Below, one piece after another: positions 39,757 through 49,262 of a DNA stretch of 64,000 nt; the stretch's first letter is position 1, and each line of letters begins with the position of its first letter. This DNA comes from Verrucomicrobiota bacterium (GTDB lineage: Bacteria; Verrucomicrobiota; Kiritimatiellia; SS1-B-03-39; UBA6053): positions 1 through 64,000 of the forward strand of contig JAFIGD010000005.1 of assembly GCA_020831625.1 (NCBI GenBank), given 5' to 3'. The notes below the pieces were generated by a model, which was not told where the DNA came from, did not search any database, and saw only the letters and a program-made list of their open reading frames with translations. The translations under genes were made by a program, and so were the position numbers.

Positions 39757-39911
39757 AGTACAGGTTCTGGTACATGTTTCAAACTACATGCAGGATTCTA
39801 GTTGTCAATCCCGCGGGTTTGTTCGTTACGCCTGGTTCGACATCGGAACGCCTCCTTGACTCCGGCAACCCTTTCTGCAAGAACGTGTGTATCCTCCCGA
39901 CCAAACCGCAT

Positions 39912-41117
39912 ATGACAGCGAACAGCCCTCCACATTCGAAAATCCTGCGGGGAATGCTCCTGGCAGCGTTGACGGTGATACTGCTCACGTCTCTGGTGAC
40001 CCTGTGGCTGTTTCTCGGGGCGCACCGTGATCCGACGGGCAGTGCCCATGGGATGATCGGTTCGGCGCTCTGGCCGACCCTCGGCCCCCATTTGGCGCTG
40101 CTGGCCTGGTCCGGAGTGGTTCTGAGCCTCATCGCCCTTCGCAGCCGGTGGAAGCGGTTCGCATTGCCGGTGCTGATGTTCTCCGCCGCGGCCGCATGGG
40201 GAGCCACGGTCATCGTTGCCGCCATCGTGAACGCCGCCGCGGCCGCCGGGGGACACGTGAACGTTGTTTCGGCACTCCGGCTGCGGTCCATGACCGGCGG
40301 CGGCCCCGACCGGGAAGAGGTCTTTGTGACCCGCGGCGGTCAGGAGTTGCGCGTGGCCATCTACCATCCCGCCGCTGCGGAGGAGGCCGCACCGGTCCTG
40401 CTCTATATCCATGGCGGTGGCTTTATGGCGGGATCGTTTTTGGAAACCGACGCGGATCTCCGCTGGTTCGCCCAAAACGGGTGGCTGGTGTTCAGCGTGG
40501 AATATAGACTTTTCACCGAAGATCAGCCGACCTGGGATCTCGCCCCGCAGGACATTGTCTCGGCCTTCGCCTGGGTGAACGCCCATGCTCCGGCGCTCGG
40601 GGGTGACATGGGACGTTTCGCGGTACTGGGGGACTCCGCCGGCGGCAATCTGGCCCTCAATGTCTCCTACGCCGCCGCGCTCGGCCGGATGCGGGACGAA
40701 GAGGGCGGGGCGCTGCCGGTTCCCGGCGCGGTGGCGGTGCAGTATCCGGCGGTGGATGCGCTGGCGATTTATGAACACGGCTATCCCGTGCCTGGCTTTG
40801 AACCCTCCATGCTCGTCAGCGGCTACATCGGCGGCGATCCCTATGCGTTTCCCGGGCGGGTGGAGGCCGTCAGCTCGTATGCGTTTCTTGGACCCGGTCT
40901 GCCGGCAACCCTCGTCCTGGCCCCCGAAAAAGACGGGCTGGTGCCTTCATGGTCTGTCTTTCGATTTGTCGATCACGCGCGTCTGGCAGGCGTGGACATC
41001 GAACTCGTGCGCATTCCTTTTGCAAACCACGTCTACAACCAACTGGCCGCGAATTCCCTGGGCAACCAGGCCCGCCGCACCGTCACCCTCCGCTTTCTGA
41101 GCGAACAGCTGCCTTGA
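39912..41117 (+). CDS. Membrane-anchored HSL-type alpha/beta hydrolase
   Basis: A 401-residue protein with three hydrophobic spans in the first ~115 residues (ILRGMLLAALTVILLTSLVTLWLFLG and two more). A hormone-sensitive-lipase-type esterase follows: oxyanion-hole HGGG from His167, nucleophile Ser242 in GDSAGG, acid Asp in APEKDGLVPSW and a His in FANHVYNQ. It likely hydrolyses esters on the outer face of the inner membrane or in the periplasm. The start is the ATG at 39912; an in-frame extension to 39774 overlaps the yefM upstream region. Its 3' end overlaps the convergent fetB remnant by 35 bp. Confidence 0.85.
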   Translation: MTANSPPHSKILRGMLLAALTVILLTSLVTLWLFLGAHRDPTGSAHGMIGSALWPTLGPHLALLAWSGVVLSLIALRSRWKRFALPVLMFSAAAAWGATVIVAAIVNAAAAAGGHVNVVSALRLRSMTGGGPDREEVFVTRGGQELRVAIYHPAAAEEAAPVLLYIHGGGFMAGSFLETDADLRWFAQNGWLVFSVEYRLFTEDQPTWDLAPQDIVSAFAWVNAHAPALGGDMGRFAVLGDSAGGNLALNVSYAAALGRMRDEEGGALPVPGAVAVQYPAVDALAIYEHGYPVPGFEPSMLVSGYIGGDPYAFPGRVEAVSSYAFLGPGLPATLVLAPEKDGLVPSWSVFRFVDHARLAGVDIELVRIPFANHVYNQLAANSLGNQARRTVTLRFLSEQLP

Positions 41118-41739
41118 ACGGGCCACGGGAGAAGACGGCTTTTTCGAGGGTGCCGCAGCGATTGAAGCTGATGCGGACGGTCCATTCCAGCGCGAGGAAG
41201 ACGGTGAGGGCGGTGCCGGAGAAGATGGCGATCATGATGGCGATTTGATAGCGGATAGCGGAGGCGGGATCCGCGCCGGCGAGAATCACTCCGGTCATCA
41301 TGCCCGGAAGGGACACCAGGCCGATGGTGGCCATGGTGGCGACGGTGGGGGCGAGCGAGGCCTGCAGCGCGTCCCGGAAGAAGGGGCGCAGCGCCTCCGT
41401 CCGCGTGGCGCCCTGCGAGAGGGCCAGGAGGTACACTTTCTCCTGCTTTTGCAGCGAGGAGTAGAACTGCTTGAGTCCGATGATGTCCGCGCGCAGGCAG
41501 TTCCCGAGGATCATGCCGCCCACGGGAATGATGTACTGCGCCTCCAGCGGATTTCCCAGCCGCAGCACCAGACCCGTGAACACCAGGGCGGGCACTGCGG
41601 TGCCGGCGAGGATGGCGAAAAACAGCGGCAGCCCGAAGCTTCGCATCCTGAAGCCGCAGCCGTTGAGGATGGAGGCATCCGCGACCAGCACCATCACCAA
41701 GAGCCAGAGCAGATTGACTCCGGGATGATTCAGTTTAAG
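41083..41739 (-). pseudogene. fetB: fetB (UPF0014 permease) lacking its N-terminus
   Basis: The frame can be read from 41739 (LKLNHPGVNLLWLLVMVLVA) into DASILNGCGFRMRSFGLPLFF and on to FLALEWTVRISFNRCGTLEKAVF. This is the larger C-terminal part of the FetB/YbbM iron-export permease. The first one or two transmembrane spans are missing, and the upstream end abuts the fetA fragment in a different frame. The remaining ORF would start at a TTG at 41700. Function is very unlikely without FetA. Confidence 0.8.
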
Positions 41740-42050
41740 TAGTGAAACGGCCGCTCCAGCGCGTCGCGCCCGCGGCCGTCACCCAGCTCCGGCTCCTGCG
41801 GCACATAGGCCAGCTTCTGCCGCAGCGGCCAGACGGAGGAGGCTGTCAGCTCTTCCCCGAAGATCCGGATCGAACCGGTATCTGGATTTGCAAAGCCCAG
41901 GATGCAGCGAAGCAGGGTCGATTTTCCGCAGCCCGACGGCCCCCGCAACACCACCCGCTCCCCCGCGCGCAGCGTCAGGCAAAACTCCCGGAGTACAGGT
42001 TGTTTCTCAAAAGAGATGTTTACGTTTTCGAGTTCAAGGATGTTGGACAT
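41730..42050 (-). pseudogene. fetA: fetA (ABC ATPase) N-terminal half
   Basis: A 106-codon ATPase start: SNILELENVNISFEKQPVLREF, then Walker A GPSGCGKSTLLRCILG and the Q-loop region LAYVPQEPEL. It stops at FHYLN where the sequence crosses into fetB. The ABC signature, Walker B and H-loop are missing. One deletion, running from the middle of fetA into the start of fetB, explains both fragments. Confidence 0.82.
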
Positions 42051-42054
42051 GACT

Positions 42055-42621
42055 TTATTTCCGGCCGACAAGGCCGTAGTGGTAAGGCGGAAGGTTGACG
42101 ATGGGGTCGGTGACGGTGAATCCCGCCTCAATGACCCATCGGTGGCAGTCCCCGGGACGGGGACGAATCTCCATGGACGGTCCGCGCGGGGTTTTCGGGT
42201 CGTGGTTCCAGTGAATGATCCCAACCCGCCCGCCGGGCGCAAGAATCCGCCGGGCCTCGCGGAGCAGGCGCATGCGCTCCTCGGCGTGCAGGATATTGAA
42301 GTGCATCACGTAGTCTACACTCCTGTCGGCCAGACCGCTGCCCTCCGCCACAAAATCGCGCTGCTCGAAACGGACGTTGGGCAGCGACGCGTCCCGCGCG
42401 CGTTGTCGGCTGATCCCGATCATCTCCGCCTCGATATCGAAGCCGATCACGGTCCCGCAAATGCGGCGGGCGGCGGGCAGCGCGAAGGTTCCGTATCCAC
42501 AACCGAAATCCACGGTGTCGCCGGTGTCGGCACCAAGCTGCAAGGCATCGAAAATCGCCTCCGGATCAAAGAAGCGGCTCCACACCGCCTCCTCCGGCAT
42601 ACCGCTCTCACGGGTTTTCAT
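42055..42621 (-). CDS. Class I SAM-dependent methyltransferase
   Basis: A 188-residue methyltransferase. Motif I is VDFGCGYGTFALPAARR, the acidic strand-2 residue lies in VIGFDIEAEM, and motif IV is VDYVMHFNILH, followed by the LAPGGRVGIIHWN strand. The substrate is unknown. It lies four bases before the fetA fragment, so it was probably co-transcribed with the transporter. A diverged remnant of its tail is at 31403-31492. Confidence 0.88.
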   Translation of the reverse strand: MKTRESGMPEEAVWSRFFDPEAIFDALQLGADTGDTVDFGCGYGTFALPAARRICGTVIGFDIEAEMIGISRQRARDASLPNVRFEQRDFVAEGSGLADRSVDYVMHFNILHAEERMRLLREARRILAPGGRVGIIHWNHDPKTPRGPSMEIRPRPGDCHRWVIEAGFTVTDPIVNLPPYHYGLVGRK

Positions 42622-42737
42622 GCGGGGGGCCCCCGGAGCATGCGTTCTCTCATGCCGGAGCCGGGTTCGTCGGCGCGGTCGATGGCGCGGAAGAATGCGC
42701 TGAGGTTGGGGTTTTTCCGGAAGGGGACTTCAGTCAT
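42618..42737 (-). pseudogene. Remnant of an AlbA-domain/RecG-like ATP-binding protein
   Basis: A 39-codon frame that reads VPFRKNPNLSAFFRAIDRAD then EPGSGMRERM. It resembles the RNPNLA-FF-IGRAEELGSG motif of AlbA_2/RecG-like transcriptional regulators. Nothing else of such a protein is present. Its stop overlaps the methyltransferase start. Confidence 0.5.
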
Positions 42738-42958
42738 CGTTATATTCTGTGGTAAAGAACGGAAGGATGCAATCAAGTTATGCATTCAGCGGTCTTGCAG
42801 GTTCCGATCCCGCCTGTGGGTTTCGCTCCTGGTAATCGACACCAACGGCAGCATCAACCAGGATATTATGATTCAAGCCTTTCATCTTGCCGCAAAGAGG
42901 TAAATCCTTATCGCTGTGCTCGTTCCATGTCCCAGTCGCCAGATTGGTTCACCGGCAT

Positions 42959-43258
42959 TCACGCTATTGCACAGAGGGTGGACACGGGTTGGATGTTTTC
43001 GATGAGCTTGGCTTTTTCTTTACGCAGGGCGCGGAAGTCGCATTCCACTTGGATGCCGTGCCAAAAGTCCTCCGACTGTCCGAAAAACGCTCCGAAACGA
43101 ATGGACATGGAGGGGGTTATGCCGCGTTTGCCGAGCACGATCTCGTTAATGGCGCGCGGGGCCACCCCGATCGCCCGGGCCATGGCGTTCTGGGAGATGC
43201 CCATGGGGTTGAGATATTCTTCGAGTAAAATTTCGCCGGGAGTGATGGGAGGGTTCAT
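42959..43258 (-). CDS. higA: HigA-type antitoxin (XRE helix-turn-helix)
   Basis: A 99-residue HigA-family protein. It has [51 protein letters not shown], the complete HTH, and [17 protein letters not shown]. HigB toxin genes usually precede higA, but the upstream sequence (43259-43344) holds no HigB-like frame, so this antitoxin is orphaned. Confidence 0.88.
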   Translation of the reverse strand: MNPPITPGEILLEEYLNPMGISQNAMARAIGVAPRAINEIVLGKRGITPSMSIRFGAFFGQSEDFWHGIQVECDFRALRKEKAKLIENIQPVSTLCAIA

Positions 43259-43344
43259 GTCTGTAATGTATGACGTTATATGGTTACCGATAATCCCTCA
43301 CCATAGATTTTGCGGTCGGTGATGAAAGCTAATTTTCAAGACAA

Positions 43345-45138
43345 TCAGGGGCTTTCGTCAAGTGCGGCGAGGGTTTGTTCCTCGAGGAGGCGGCTGAAGG
43401 CTCCGCCTTTTTGTTTGAGGTCGTTGTAGGGGCCGTGTTCGACGAGGGCGCCGTTTTCGAGGACGAGGACCTCGTCCACGTGGCGGATGGTGGAGAGGCG
43501 GTGGGCGATGATGATGACGGTGCGGGTGCCGTGGAGGGATTCGATGACATCCTGAATGCCGCGTTCGGTGAGGGAGTCGAGCGCGGAGGTGGCCTCGTCG
43601 AGGATGAGGATGCGCGGATCGCGCATGAGGGCGCGGGCGATGGCGACGCGCTGGCGCTGTCCGCCGGAGAGGGAGACGCCGCGTTCGCCGACGCGGCTGT
43701 CGTATCCCTGCGGCATGTCGAGAATGAAGTCATGCGCCTGCGCGGCTTTCGCGGCGCGTTCGATCGCCTCCTGTGACGGATTGTCGGCCGCGAATCCGAT
43801 GTTCTCACGAATGCTGCTGGAAAAGAGTATGGGGTCCTGCAGCACGGTGGCCACATTGCTGCGGAAATGGCTGAGATTGATCTTTGACAGGGGAACGCCC
43901 TCCATTGTGATTTGGCCGTCGCGCGGATCGAAAAAGCGGAGGGCGAGCTGAATGAGGGTGCTTTTTCCGCTGCCGGAGCGGCCGACCAGGGCGTAGGTTT
44001 TCCCGGCGGTGAAGTTGAAGCTGAAGTTGTGGAGCACGGTTTTGTCGGTGTAGCCGAAATTGACGTTTTGGAAGGCCAGGTTTCCGTGGAGTTCCGGGTA
44101 GAGCGGCGCTTCGGGTTCGGGCGGGGTGGGGGTGAGTTCGAGGATGTCATGAATGCGCTCCAGGGCGGCGAACCCGTCCTGAATTTGAATGAGGGATTCG
44201 GTGAGCCGCTGAACGCTGCCGTTGATCAGACTTGAAAAGAGGAGGAACTGGACGAGGTTGCCGGGGGTGAGGCTGTCCGGCCGTTCGAGAATGAGGGCGG
44301 TGCCGACCAGGGCGATCATGATTTGGGTGGCGATGAGCAGGGAGTGGCTGGCGCTTTGAAACGCGCCCTGAAGTTTGGAGTTGGCGACCTGCAGATCCCG
44401 GACGTTTGCGGAAAAGCGTGAGAAGTTTTCGCCGCTTTCCTCTTCGCCCGCGTAGGCCTTGACCACGGAGATGGCGGAGAAGTATTCCGCCGCGCGTCCG
44501 GTGACGGAGGACTGGCCCTCCTGGATTTCTTTGCGGCCGCGGCGGATTTCCGGACTGAAGCGCAGCACCACCAGTCCGTTGCAGCCCAGAAGTGCCAGGC
44601 TGAGTCCGGCGAGAAGCGGATTGATTAAAAACATGACCACGGTGAGGGTCAGGAGGCTGACGCCGTCCATGGAGAGCTGGATCAGGCCTTTGTCCACGAC
44701 CACACCGGCGTAGGTGATGTCGGAGCTGACGCGGGAGCCGAGGCTGCCGGCGTGATGGCGGTAGAAAAAACTCATGCCGAGGCGCTGGATGTGATGAAAC
44801 AGTCGGCGGCGGAGCTGGTGCTGCAGTTGGCTGGCCAGTTTTTGCGCGAGGGCGGTGCGGAAGTAGGTGGCGACGGCGATGAAGGTGATGAGAACGGCGG
44901 CAATGAGGCCGATGCGCAGCAGTTCGGCCCGGGCCTCCGCGCCGGCGGCGTTGGGGATGACGTGATCGATGAGGTGGCCGGTGATGAGCGGAAGGCCCAT
45001 CGGGAGAACAAATTTTCCCCAGCCGGAGATAATGGTGAGCAGAGCCAGATGCCAGTTTTCGCGCAGCGGCGCTTTGAGGGGCGCGAGGATTTTGGAAAGC
45101 GGAATCGGGTCCGAGGAGAATTCTGAGGATGAGGTCAT
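43345..45138 (-). CDS. ABC exporter (fused permease-ATPase, MsbA-like)
   Basis: A 597-residue half-transporter. Six transmembrane helices span residues ~25-310 and the nucleotide-binding domain ~345-590. It has Walker A GRSGSGKST, signature LSGGQRQRVAIARAL, Walker B ILILDEATSALD and the H-loop His in IAHRLSTI. The substrate could be a lipid, peptide or drug. I prefer the ATG at 45138; a TTG at 45174 would add 12 residues. It lies 39 bp downstream of the DUF2723 gene on the same strand. Confidence 0.92.
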   Translation of the reverse strand: MTSSSEFSSDPIPLSKILAPLKAPLRENWHLALLTIISGWGKFVLPMGLPLITGHLIDHVIPNAAGAEARAELLRIGLIAAVLITFIAVATYFRTALAQKLASQLQHQLRRRLFHHIQRLGMSFFYRHHAGSLGSRVSSDITYAGVVVDKGLIQLSMDGVSLLTLTVVMFLINPLLAGLSLALLGCNGLVVLRFSPEIRRGRKEIQEGQSSVTGRAAEYFSAISVVKAYAGEEESGENFSRFSANVRDLQVANSKLQGAFQSASHSLLIATQIMIALVGTALILERPDSLTPGNLVQFLLFSSLINGSVQRLTESLIQIQDGFAALERIHDILELTPTPPEPEAPLYPELHGNLAFQNVNFGYTDKTVLHNFSFNFTAGKTYALVGRSGSGKSTLIQLALRFFDPRDGQITMEGVPLSKINLSHFRSNVATVLQDPILFSSSIRENIGFAADNPSQEAIERAAKAAQAHDFILDMPQGYDSRVGERGVSLSGGQRQRVAIARALMRDPRILILDEATSALDSLTERGIQDVIESLHGTRTVIIIAHRLSTIRHVDEVLVLENGALVEHGPYNDLKQKGGAFSRLLEEQTLAALDESP

Positions 45139-45177
45139 CCACACTTTGGTAGACGCATTAATCGGTTTCGTCAATCG

Positions 45178-48100
45178 TTACTGAATCCGGGATTGGAAAC
45201 TGGTCCAGTGCTGGATGTCGAGAAAGCGCGGGTCGGCGCGGAGGCGGGCGCGGACGGCGGGGGGATCGAGGGCGATGGCGCGGTCGAGGAGTTCGAAAAA
45301 GCGGCGGGTTTCGCGGTCGGACAGGGCGATGGCGGCGAGGTCGAGGACGGGTTCGATGCTTTGCGGATAGCGTTCGGTCCAGACTTCGAGGGTTTGCTGG
45401 TAGAGTTCGCGGTGTTCCCGGCGGCGCAGAAAATCGGCGAGGGGCGGATAGAATTCTTCGCGGATGCGGGGGAGATTGAGCAGGATGCGGGCGGCGTCCT
45501 CCATATGATCGGTCATTTCGAGGAGGCCGTAGAACTGGGTGAGCTGGAGGGCGAGGTTGACTCCGGGGCTGAGGTCCCATTCGTTTTCGGCGGCGAGGCG
45601 GCGGCGGTTTAAATCGCGGAGCTGCGCGGCCTGCCGGTGAAAGACGGGGATTTGGTGATGGCGGGGATCCCGGGGGGCGAAGGCGTTGATGATGTCTTCG
45701 GCGGCGTCGAAGCGCTGTTGGCTGAGGGGGAGTTCGGCGAAGCGGAAGGCGGTTTCGGGGTTGGCGGGATAGAGGCTTTGAGCCTGCCGGAAGGCGCGTT
45801 CGGCTTCGCGGGGATAGCCCTGATCGTGATACACGCCGGCTTGGGCGGTGCGGAGTTTGCTGAAGGCGCGGCGGGCCATGGCGTCGGCCTGAAACCGTTG
45901 GCTGCGCTGGTCGGGGGGCAGACGGGTTTCAAGGAGGGTTTCGATGTACCAGTCCCAGAAGTCCATGTCGCGGCGGATCTCGGCGCGGGTGAGGCGGACG
46001 GGTTCGGCTTCGATTTGGAAGATGAGGCCGTGGGGGCGGAGGCGGGGGGTGAGTTCGGGGATGGTGTAGGATTCCTCGATGTAGACGCTGCGCCCGGGGA
46101 GGTTGCGGTCGACGATGAGGCGGGTGAGCTGGAAGTTGATGTGGTTGACCTGCTCGACACCGGTGACTTCGAGCAGATCGCCGCCGGTCATGAGGGTGCC
46201 GAAGGCGTCGGGGTCGAAAATGCGGAGATGGTCGGCGTAGCTTCGGAAGGCGAGATGGCTGTCTTCGTCGGAGGGGGTGAAGATGCGCTGTCCGTACTGG
46301 GCGCGGAGGGTTTGGAGGTGGGTGGTGTCGGCGAGGGCGTTCTGGGTGAGAATGTGGAGGTCGGGGCGGACGCGGGCGCTGTGGAAAAGGTAGGTGGGAA
46401 CGAAGCGGCCGGGGTCGGTGCCGCCGAAGAGGATGGCGTTCTGATCAAGTTCGGGGGGGTAATTCAGGTCGGGGGGAAGGGAGGGAAGATGGCGGAGGGA
46501 TTCGGTTTGCTGTTCGGGGGTGAGGGCGAGAAACGCGCCGAGGAGGGCTGCGTCGAGGATGAGGCGCTGTTCGTCGGCCGGGAAGTCGCGGAGGTGTTTT
46601 TGCAGGGCGCGGCGGGGGCCGGGGGGTGGGGTGAGGGTTTTGAGTTCCGCGAGGCGCGCGGGGTCCAGTTCCCGGGTGCGGAGGTACGCGAAAGACCATT
46701 CGGTGAGATGATGGGCGGGGTCGGGGTGGCGGGCGAGTTCGTCGAGCAGAATGCCGTGGATGCCGCGGACGATGTGATTGCCGTAGCGCCACCCGAAGTC
46801 GTGGCCGCGCTGGGAGGCGGTGCCGACGAATTCGCGGTGGGCGGGGTCGCGCGCGTCTTTGTGGAGGGGGAGGGCGGTGAAGAGGGCGAGGGTGGCGAGT
46901 CCGCCGGCGGTGAGCACGCCGCGTTTGGGGAGGAGGCTGTGGAGGAGGAGCAGCAGCAGGAACGCCCCGAGGCCCACGGCGAAGGCGAAGAAGACGTGGG
47001 CCTGAACGTATTGAACGCGTTTGACGAAGAGGTCGTTGGTGTCGAGGGCCGGGTTTTGAATGATGAGGAAGACGACGGTGAGAAAAAAGAACGCGATGCC
47101 CGAGGCGTGGAGCCAGGCGCGGTTGCGGGCGTTCATGCGGGTGTGCAGCAGGAGGGGCACGAGGGCGAGCAGCGCGAGAGGCAGGGTGCGGTCGGGGGAC
47201 GGCGGTTGGCCGGGTTCGGGGGGATGGCGCGGGGTCTGCCAGGAGAACTGGCTGGCGATGGAGAATTTGGAGGCGGGATCCCAAAAGTAGGAGCCCAGTT
47301 GACGGGCGAAGAAGGTGCGTTGGTGATGATGAGCGGCAAGATCATCGGCGCGGCCGGGGTCGAGCAGTTCGGGGGGAAGCGGGGTTTGGTGGTTGGCGAG
47401 GATGTCGCGGAAGTTGTCGGCGGTGTCGAAGCGGGCGTATTGGCCTCGGGTGATCATGCGGATAAAGCCGGTGCGGGTGTGGGCGTTGCCCCAGTTCATG
47501 GGGGGATTTTGGGCGGAGGCCAGCGGCATGAAGGCGTGGAAGCCGAGGCCGAGGAGACCGAGCAGAAGCATGGACAGCAGCGTGCGCGCGGTGCGGAAGG
47601 GGCGGCCGGGCAGAAAAAGCAGCAGGAGCGTGAGGGCGGCGGGGAGAAGCAGGAGTTGCAGAAAAAAGCGGGCGGCCCGGGGGTCGGCGGGGTGGTATTG
47701 CCGGGATTTGAGGAGGCAGAAGACGGCGAGGGCGGCGAAGAGGACGGTGAGGGCGTCGCGGAGCAGGGTGTGGCGGCGGGCGGCGGCGAGGCCGGCGATC
47801 AGAAAGAAGAGGAGAAAGGCGAGGGCCTGATGGTTGGTGAGGCCGAGGGCGAAGAGAAAGGTGGCGGCGTAAAGGGTGCCGTCGTGGGGATGCTGTATGT
47901 AGGCGTAGACGAGGGCCATGAGGATGGCGATAAAGAGGGCGTTGAGGCTGTAGACCTCAATGATGACGGACTGGGACCACATGAGGGGCGAGAAGGCGAG
48001 CAGGACGCCGCCGGCGGTGCCGCAAAGGATGTCAAGATACGCGGCGCGGAAATCGGGGCGGAGGGAGGGGGAGCGGGTGAGGCGGAGGGCGAGCCGGTCG

Positions 48101-48843
48101 CCGAGAGCCAGCAGGCCGAAGGCGAGGGCGGTGAGGGCGAGGGCGAGGGCCAGCACCCGGGGAGGCGAGGGAATCCGGAGGGCGTTCCAAGCGATGTAGT
48201 AGGCGGTGGCGCTGAGGAGAAATCCCGAGAGGGCGGTGCCGAGCGCGGCGGGTGCGGGCAGGCGTTTCTGCCAGGGGCGGAGTTCTGAAGCCGGGGTGAG
48301 CCCGCGGAGAAGACCGAGGAGCAGCATGGCGAGGGAAATGAGCGCGAGCAGGGGTTTGCCGAGAAGGGGAAAGGTTTGAAGCGAAAGAGCGGTCAGGAGG
48401 CCGGCGGCCAGTCCGGCACTCCAGGCGCGGAGGCGGGGATGAAGGGTGCCGGGGCCGGAATGCAGGCTGTCGGCGGTGTCGCGGCAGCAGCGGCACAGCA
48501 GGCCGGCGGTGATGCCGCAGGCGAGGGCGCCGTAGAGCGCGCTGGCGAAAGTGATGCCCCAGGCGGGATTGGGATATCCGTGGAAGGTCAAAAAGCGGAG
48601 CGGACGGGAGACCAGCCAGGTGAGAAACGTCCACAGCGGATAGCCGGGAGGATGAGGAACCCCGAGGAAATCGGCGGCGACCGCTAGTTCACCCGCGTCT
48701 TCGAGGGTGATGCTCGGCGGCAGGGTATAGAGGTAGCCGCCGAGGGCGATGATAAACGTGACCAGGCCGGCGAGGAGATCGCGCCGGAAGGGCGGTCGGC
48801 CCGGCGGCGCAGACACGGGGGAATCGGTCCGCGGATCGGCCAT
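45178..48843 (-). CDS. DUF2723 membrane protein with C-terminal TPR region
   Basis: A 1221-residue protein. The N-terminal DUF2723 region has the signature DAGELAVAADFLGVPHPPGYPL (residues ~49-70), followed by about ten or more transmembrane spans to residue ~650, as in TMEM260-like protein O-mannosyltransferases. A long soluble part ends with TPR-like helices (residues ~1010-1150, ERAFRQAQSLYPANPETAFRFAEL). It may glycosylate exported proteins, which is inferred from distant homology. Extreme GC at third positions gives a spurious antisense frame of almost the same length. Confidence 0.85.
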   Translation of the reverse strand: MADPRTDSPVSAPPGRPPFRRDLLAGLVTFIIALGGYLYTLPPSITLEDAGELAVAADFLGVPHPPGYPLWTFLTWLVSRPLRFLTFHGYPNPAWGITFASALYGALACGITAGLLCRCCRDTADSLHSGPGTLHPRLRAWSAGLAAGLLTALSLQTFPLLGKPLLALISLAMLLLGLLRGLTPASELRPWQKRLPAPAALGTALSGFLLSATAYYIAWNALRIPSPPRVLALALALTALAFGLLALGDRLALRLTRSPSLRPDFRAAYLDILCGTAGGVLLAFSPLMWSQSVIIEVYSLNALFIAILMALVYAYIQHPHDGTLYAATFLFALGLTNHQALAFLLFFLIAGLAAARRHTLLRDALTVLFAALAVFCLLKSRQYHPADPRAARFFLQLLLLPAALTLLLLFLPGRPFRTARTLLSMLLLGLLGLGFHAFMPLASAQNPPMNWGNAHTRTGFIRMITRGQYARFDTADNFRDILANHQTPLPPELLDPGRADDLAAHHHQRTFFARQLGSYFWDPASKFSIASQFSWQTPRHPPEPGQPPSPDRTLPLALLALVPLLLHTRMNARNRAWLHASGIAFFFLTVVFLIIQNPALDTNDLFVKRVQYVQAHVFFAFAVGLGAFLLLLLLHSLLPKRGVLTAGGLATLALFTALPLHKDARDPAHREFVGTASQRGHDFGWRYGNHIVRGIHGILLDELARHPDPAHHLTEWSFAYLRTRELDPARLAELKTLTPPPGPRRALQKHLRDFPADEQRLILDAALLGAFLALTPEQQTESLRHLPSLPPDLNYPPELDQNAILFGGTDPGRFVPTYLFHSARVRPDLHILTQNALADTTHLQTLRAQYGQRIFTPSDEDSHLAFRSYADHLRIFDPDAFGTLMTGGDLLEVTGVEQVNHINFQLTRLIVDRNLPGRSVYIEESYTIPELTPRLRPHGLIFQIEAEPVRLTRAEIRRDMDFWDWYIETLLETRLPPDQRSQRFQADAMARRAFSKLRTAQAGVYHDQGYPREAERAFRQAQSLYPANPETAFRFAELPLSQQRFDAAEDIINAFAPRDPRHHQIPVFHRQAAQLRDLNRRRLAAENEWDLSPGVNLALQLTQFYGLLEMTDHMEDAARILLNLPRIREEFYPPLADFLRRREHRELYQQTLEVWTERYPQSIEPVLDLAAIALSDRETRRFFELLDRAIALDPPAVRARLRADPRFLDIQHWTSFQSRIQ

Positions 48844-48847
48844 GGGG

Positions 48848-49033
48848 CTATTTGAGTTTGTTGATGGCGAAAATACCGCGCACGAAGAAGATGCAGCCGA
48901 AGATCATCACAAAGCCCCAGCCGAAAACCTGGATGCGCTCGGTCAGGCCGCCCCGGAGATTGATCGCCGCGACCATAACGAGCACGAAGGCGAGGACAGT
49001 CATGAAAACAAATTTAGCTTTTTTGGAGGTCAT
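48848..49033 (-). CDS. Small two-span membrane protein
   Basis: From the ATG at 49033, a 61-residue protein: short basic start (MTSKKAKF), span VFMTVLAFVLVMVAAINL, linker and second span VFGWGFVMIFGCIFFVRGIFAI. It lies four bases before the DUF2723 gene on the same strand and may assist it. No family is recognised. Confidence 0.6.
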   Translation of the reverse strand: MTSKKAKFVFMTVLAFVLVMVAAINLRGGLTERIQVFGWGFVMIFGCIFFVRGIFAINKLK

Positions 49034-49125
49034 GGCTTTTTTTAGGCGCAAGAGACGGGAAAGGCAAGTCAAAGAAAGAGGCGGCTTTCCGAACGGGCAT
49101 AAAAATTCTATATATAGAATTTATT

Positions 49126-49227
49126 TCATATATAGAATTTTTACATTAAAATAACAGGTATTTTAAAGAAGTTTTGTCATATATAGAATTTTTACATTAA
49201 AATAACAGGTATTTTAAAGAAGTTTTG
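49126..49227 (+). repeat. Two exact 51-bp tandem repeats upstream of the transposase
   Basis: 49126-49176 and 49177-49227 are identical 51-bp AT-rich units (beginning TCATATATAGAATTTTTAC). A partial copy and the palindrome ATTCTATATATAGAAT precede them at ~49105-49120. Each unit contains -10-like boxes, so the tandem copy may double a promoter for the transposase gene. Confidence 0.9.
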
Positions 49228-49262
49228 ACTTGAATCTGGCGATTTGTGGGATAGAGAAGGGT

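Noticed and set aside
42738-42958. Possible small gene between the AlbA-like remnant and higA
   Set aside because: Short frames on both strands resemble no family; no HigB toxin is encoded there or upstream of higA.
45637-48288. 883-codon plus-strand frame opposite the DUF2723 gene
   Set aside because: Low-complexity Gly/Glu-rich shadow of a strongly GC-biased membrane protein gene; no start context or motif.
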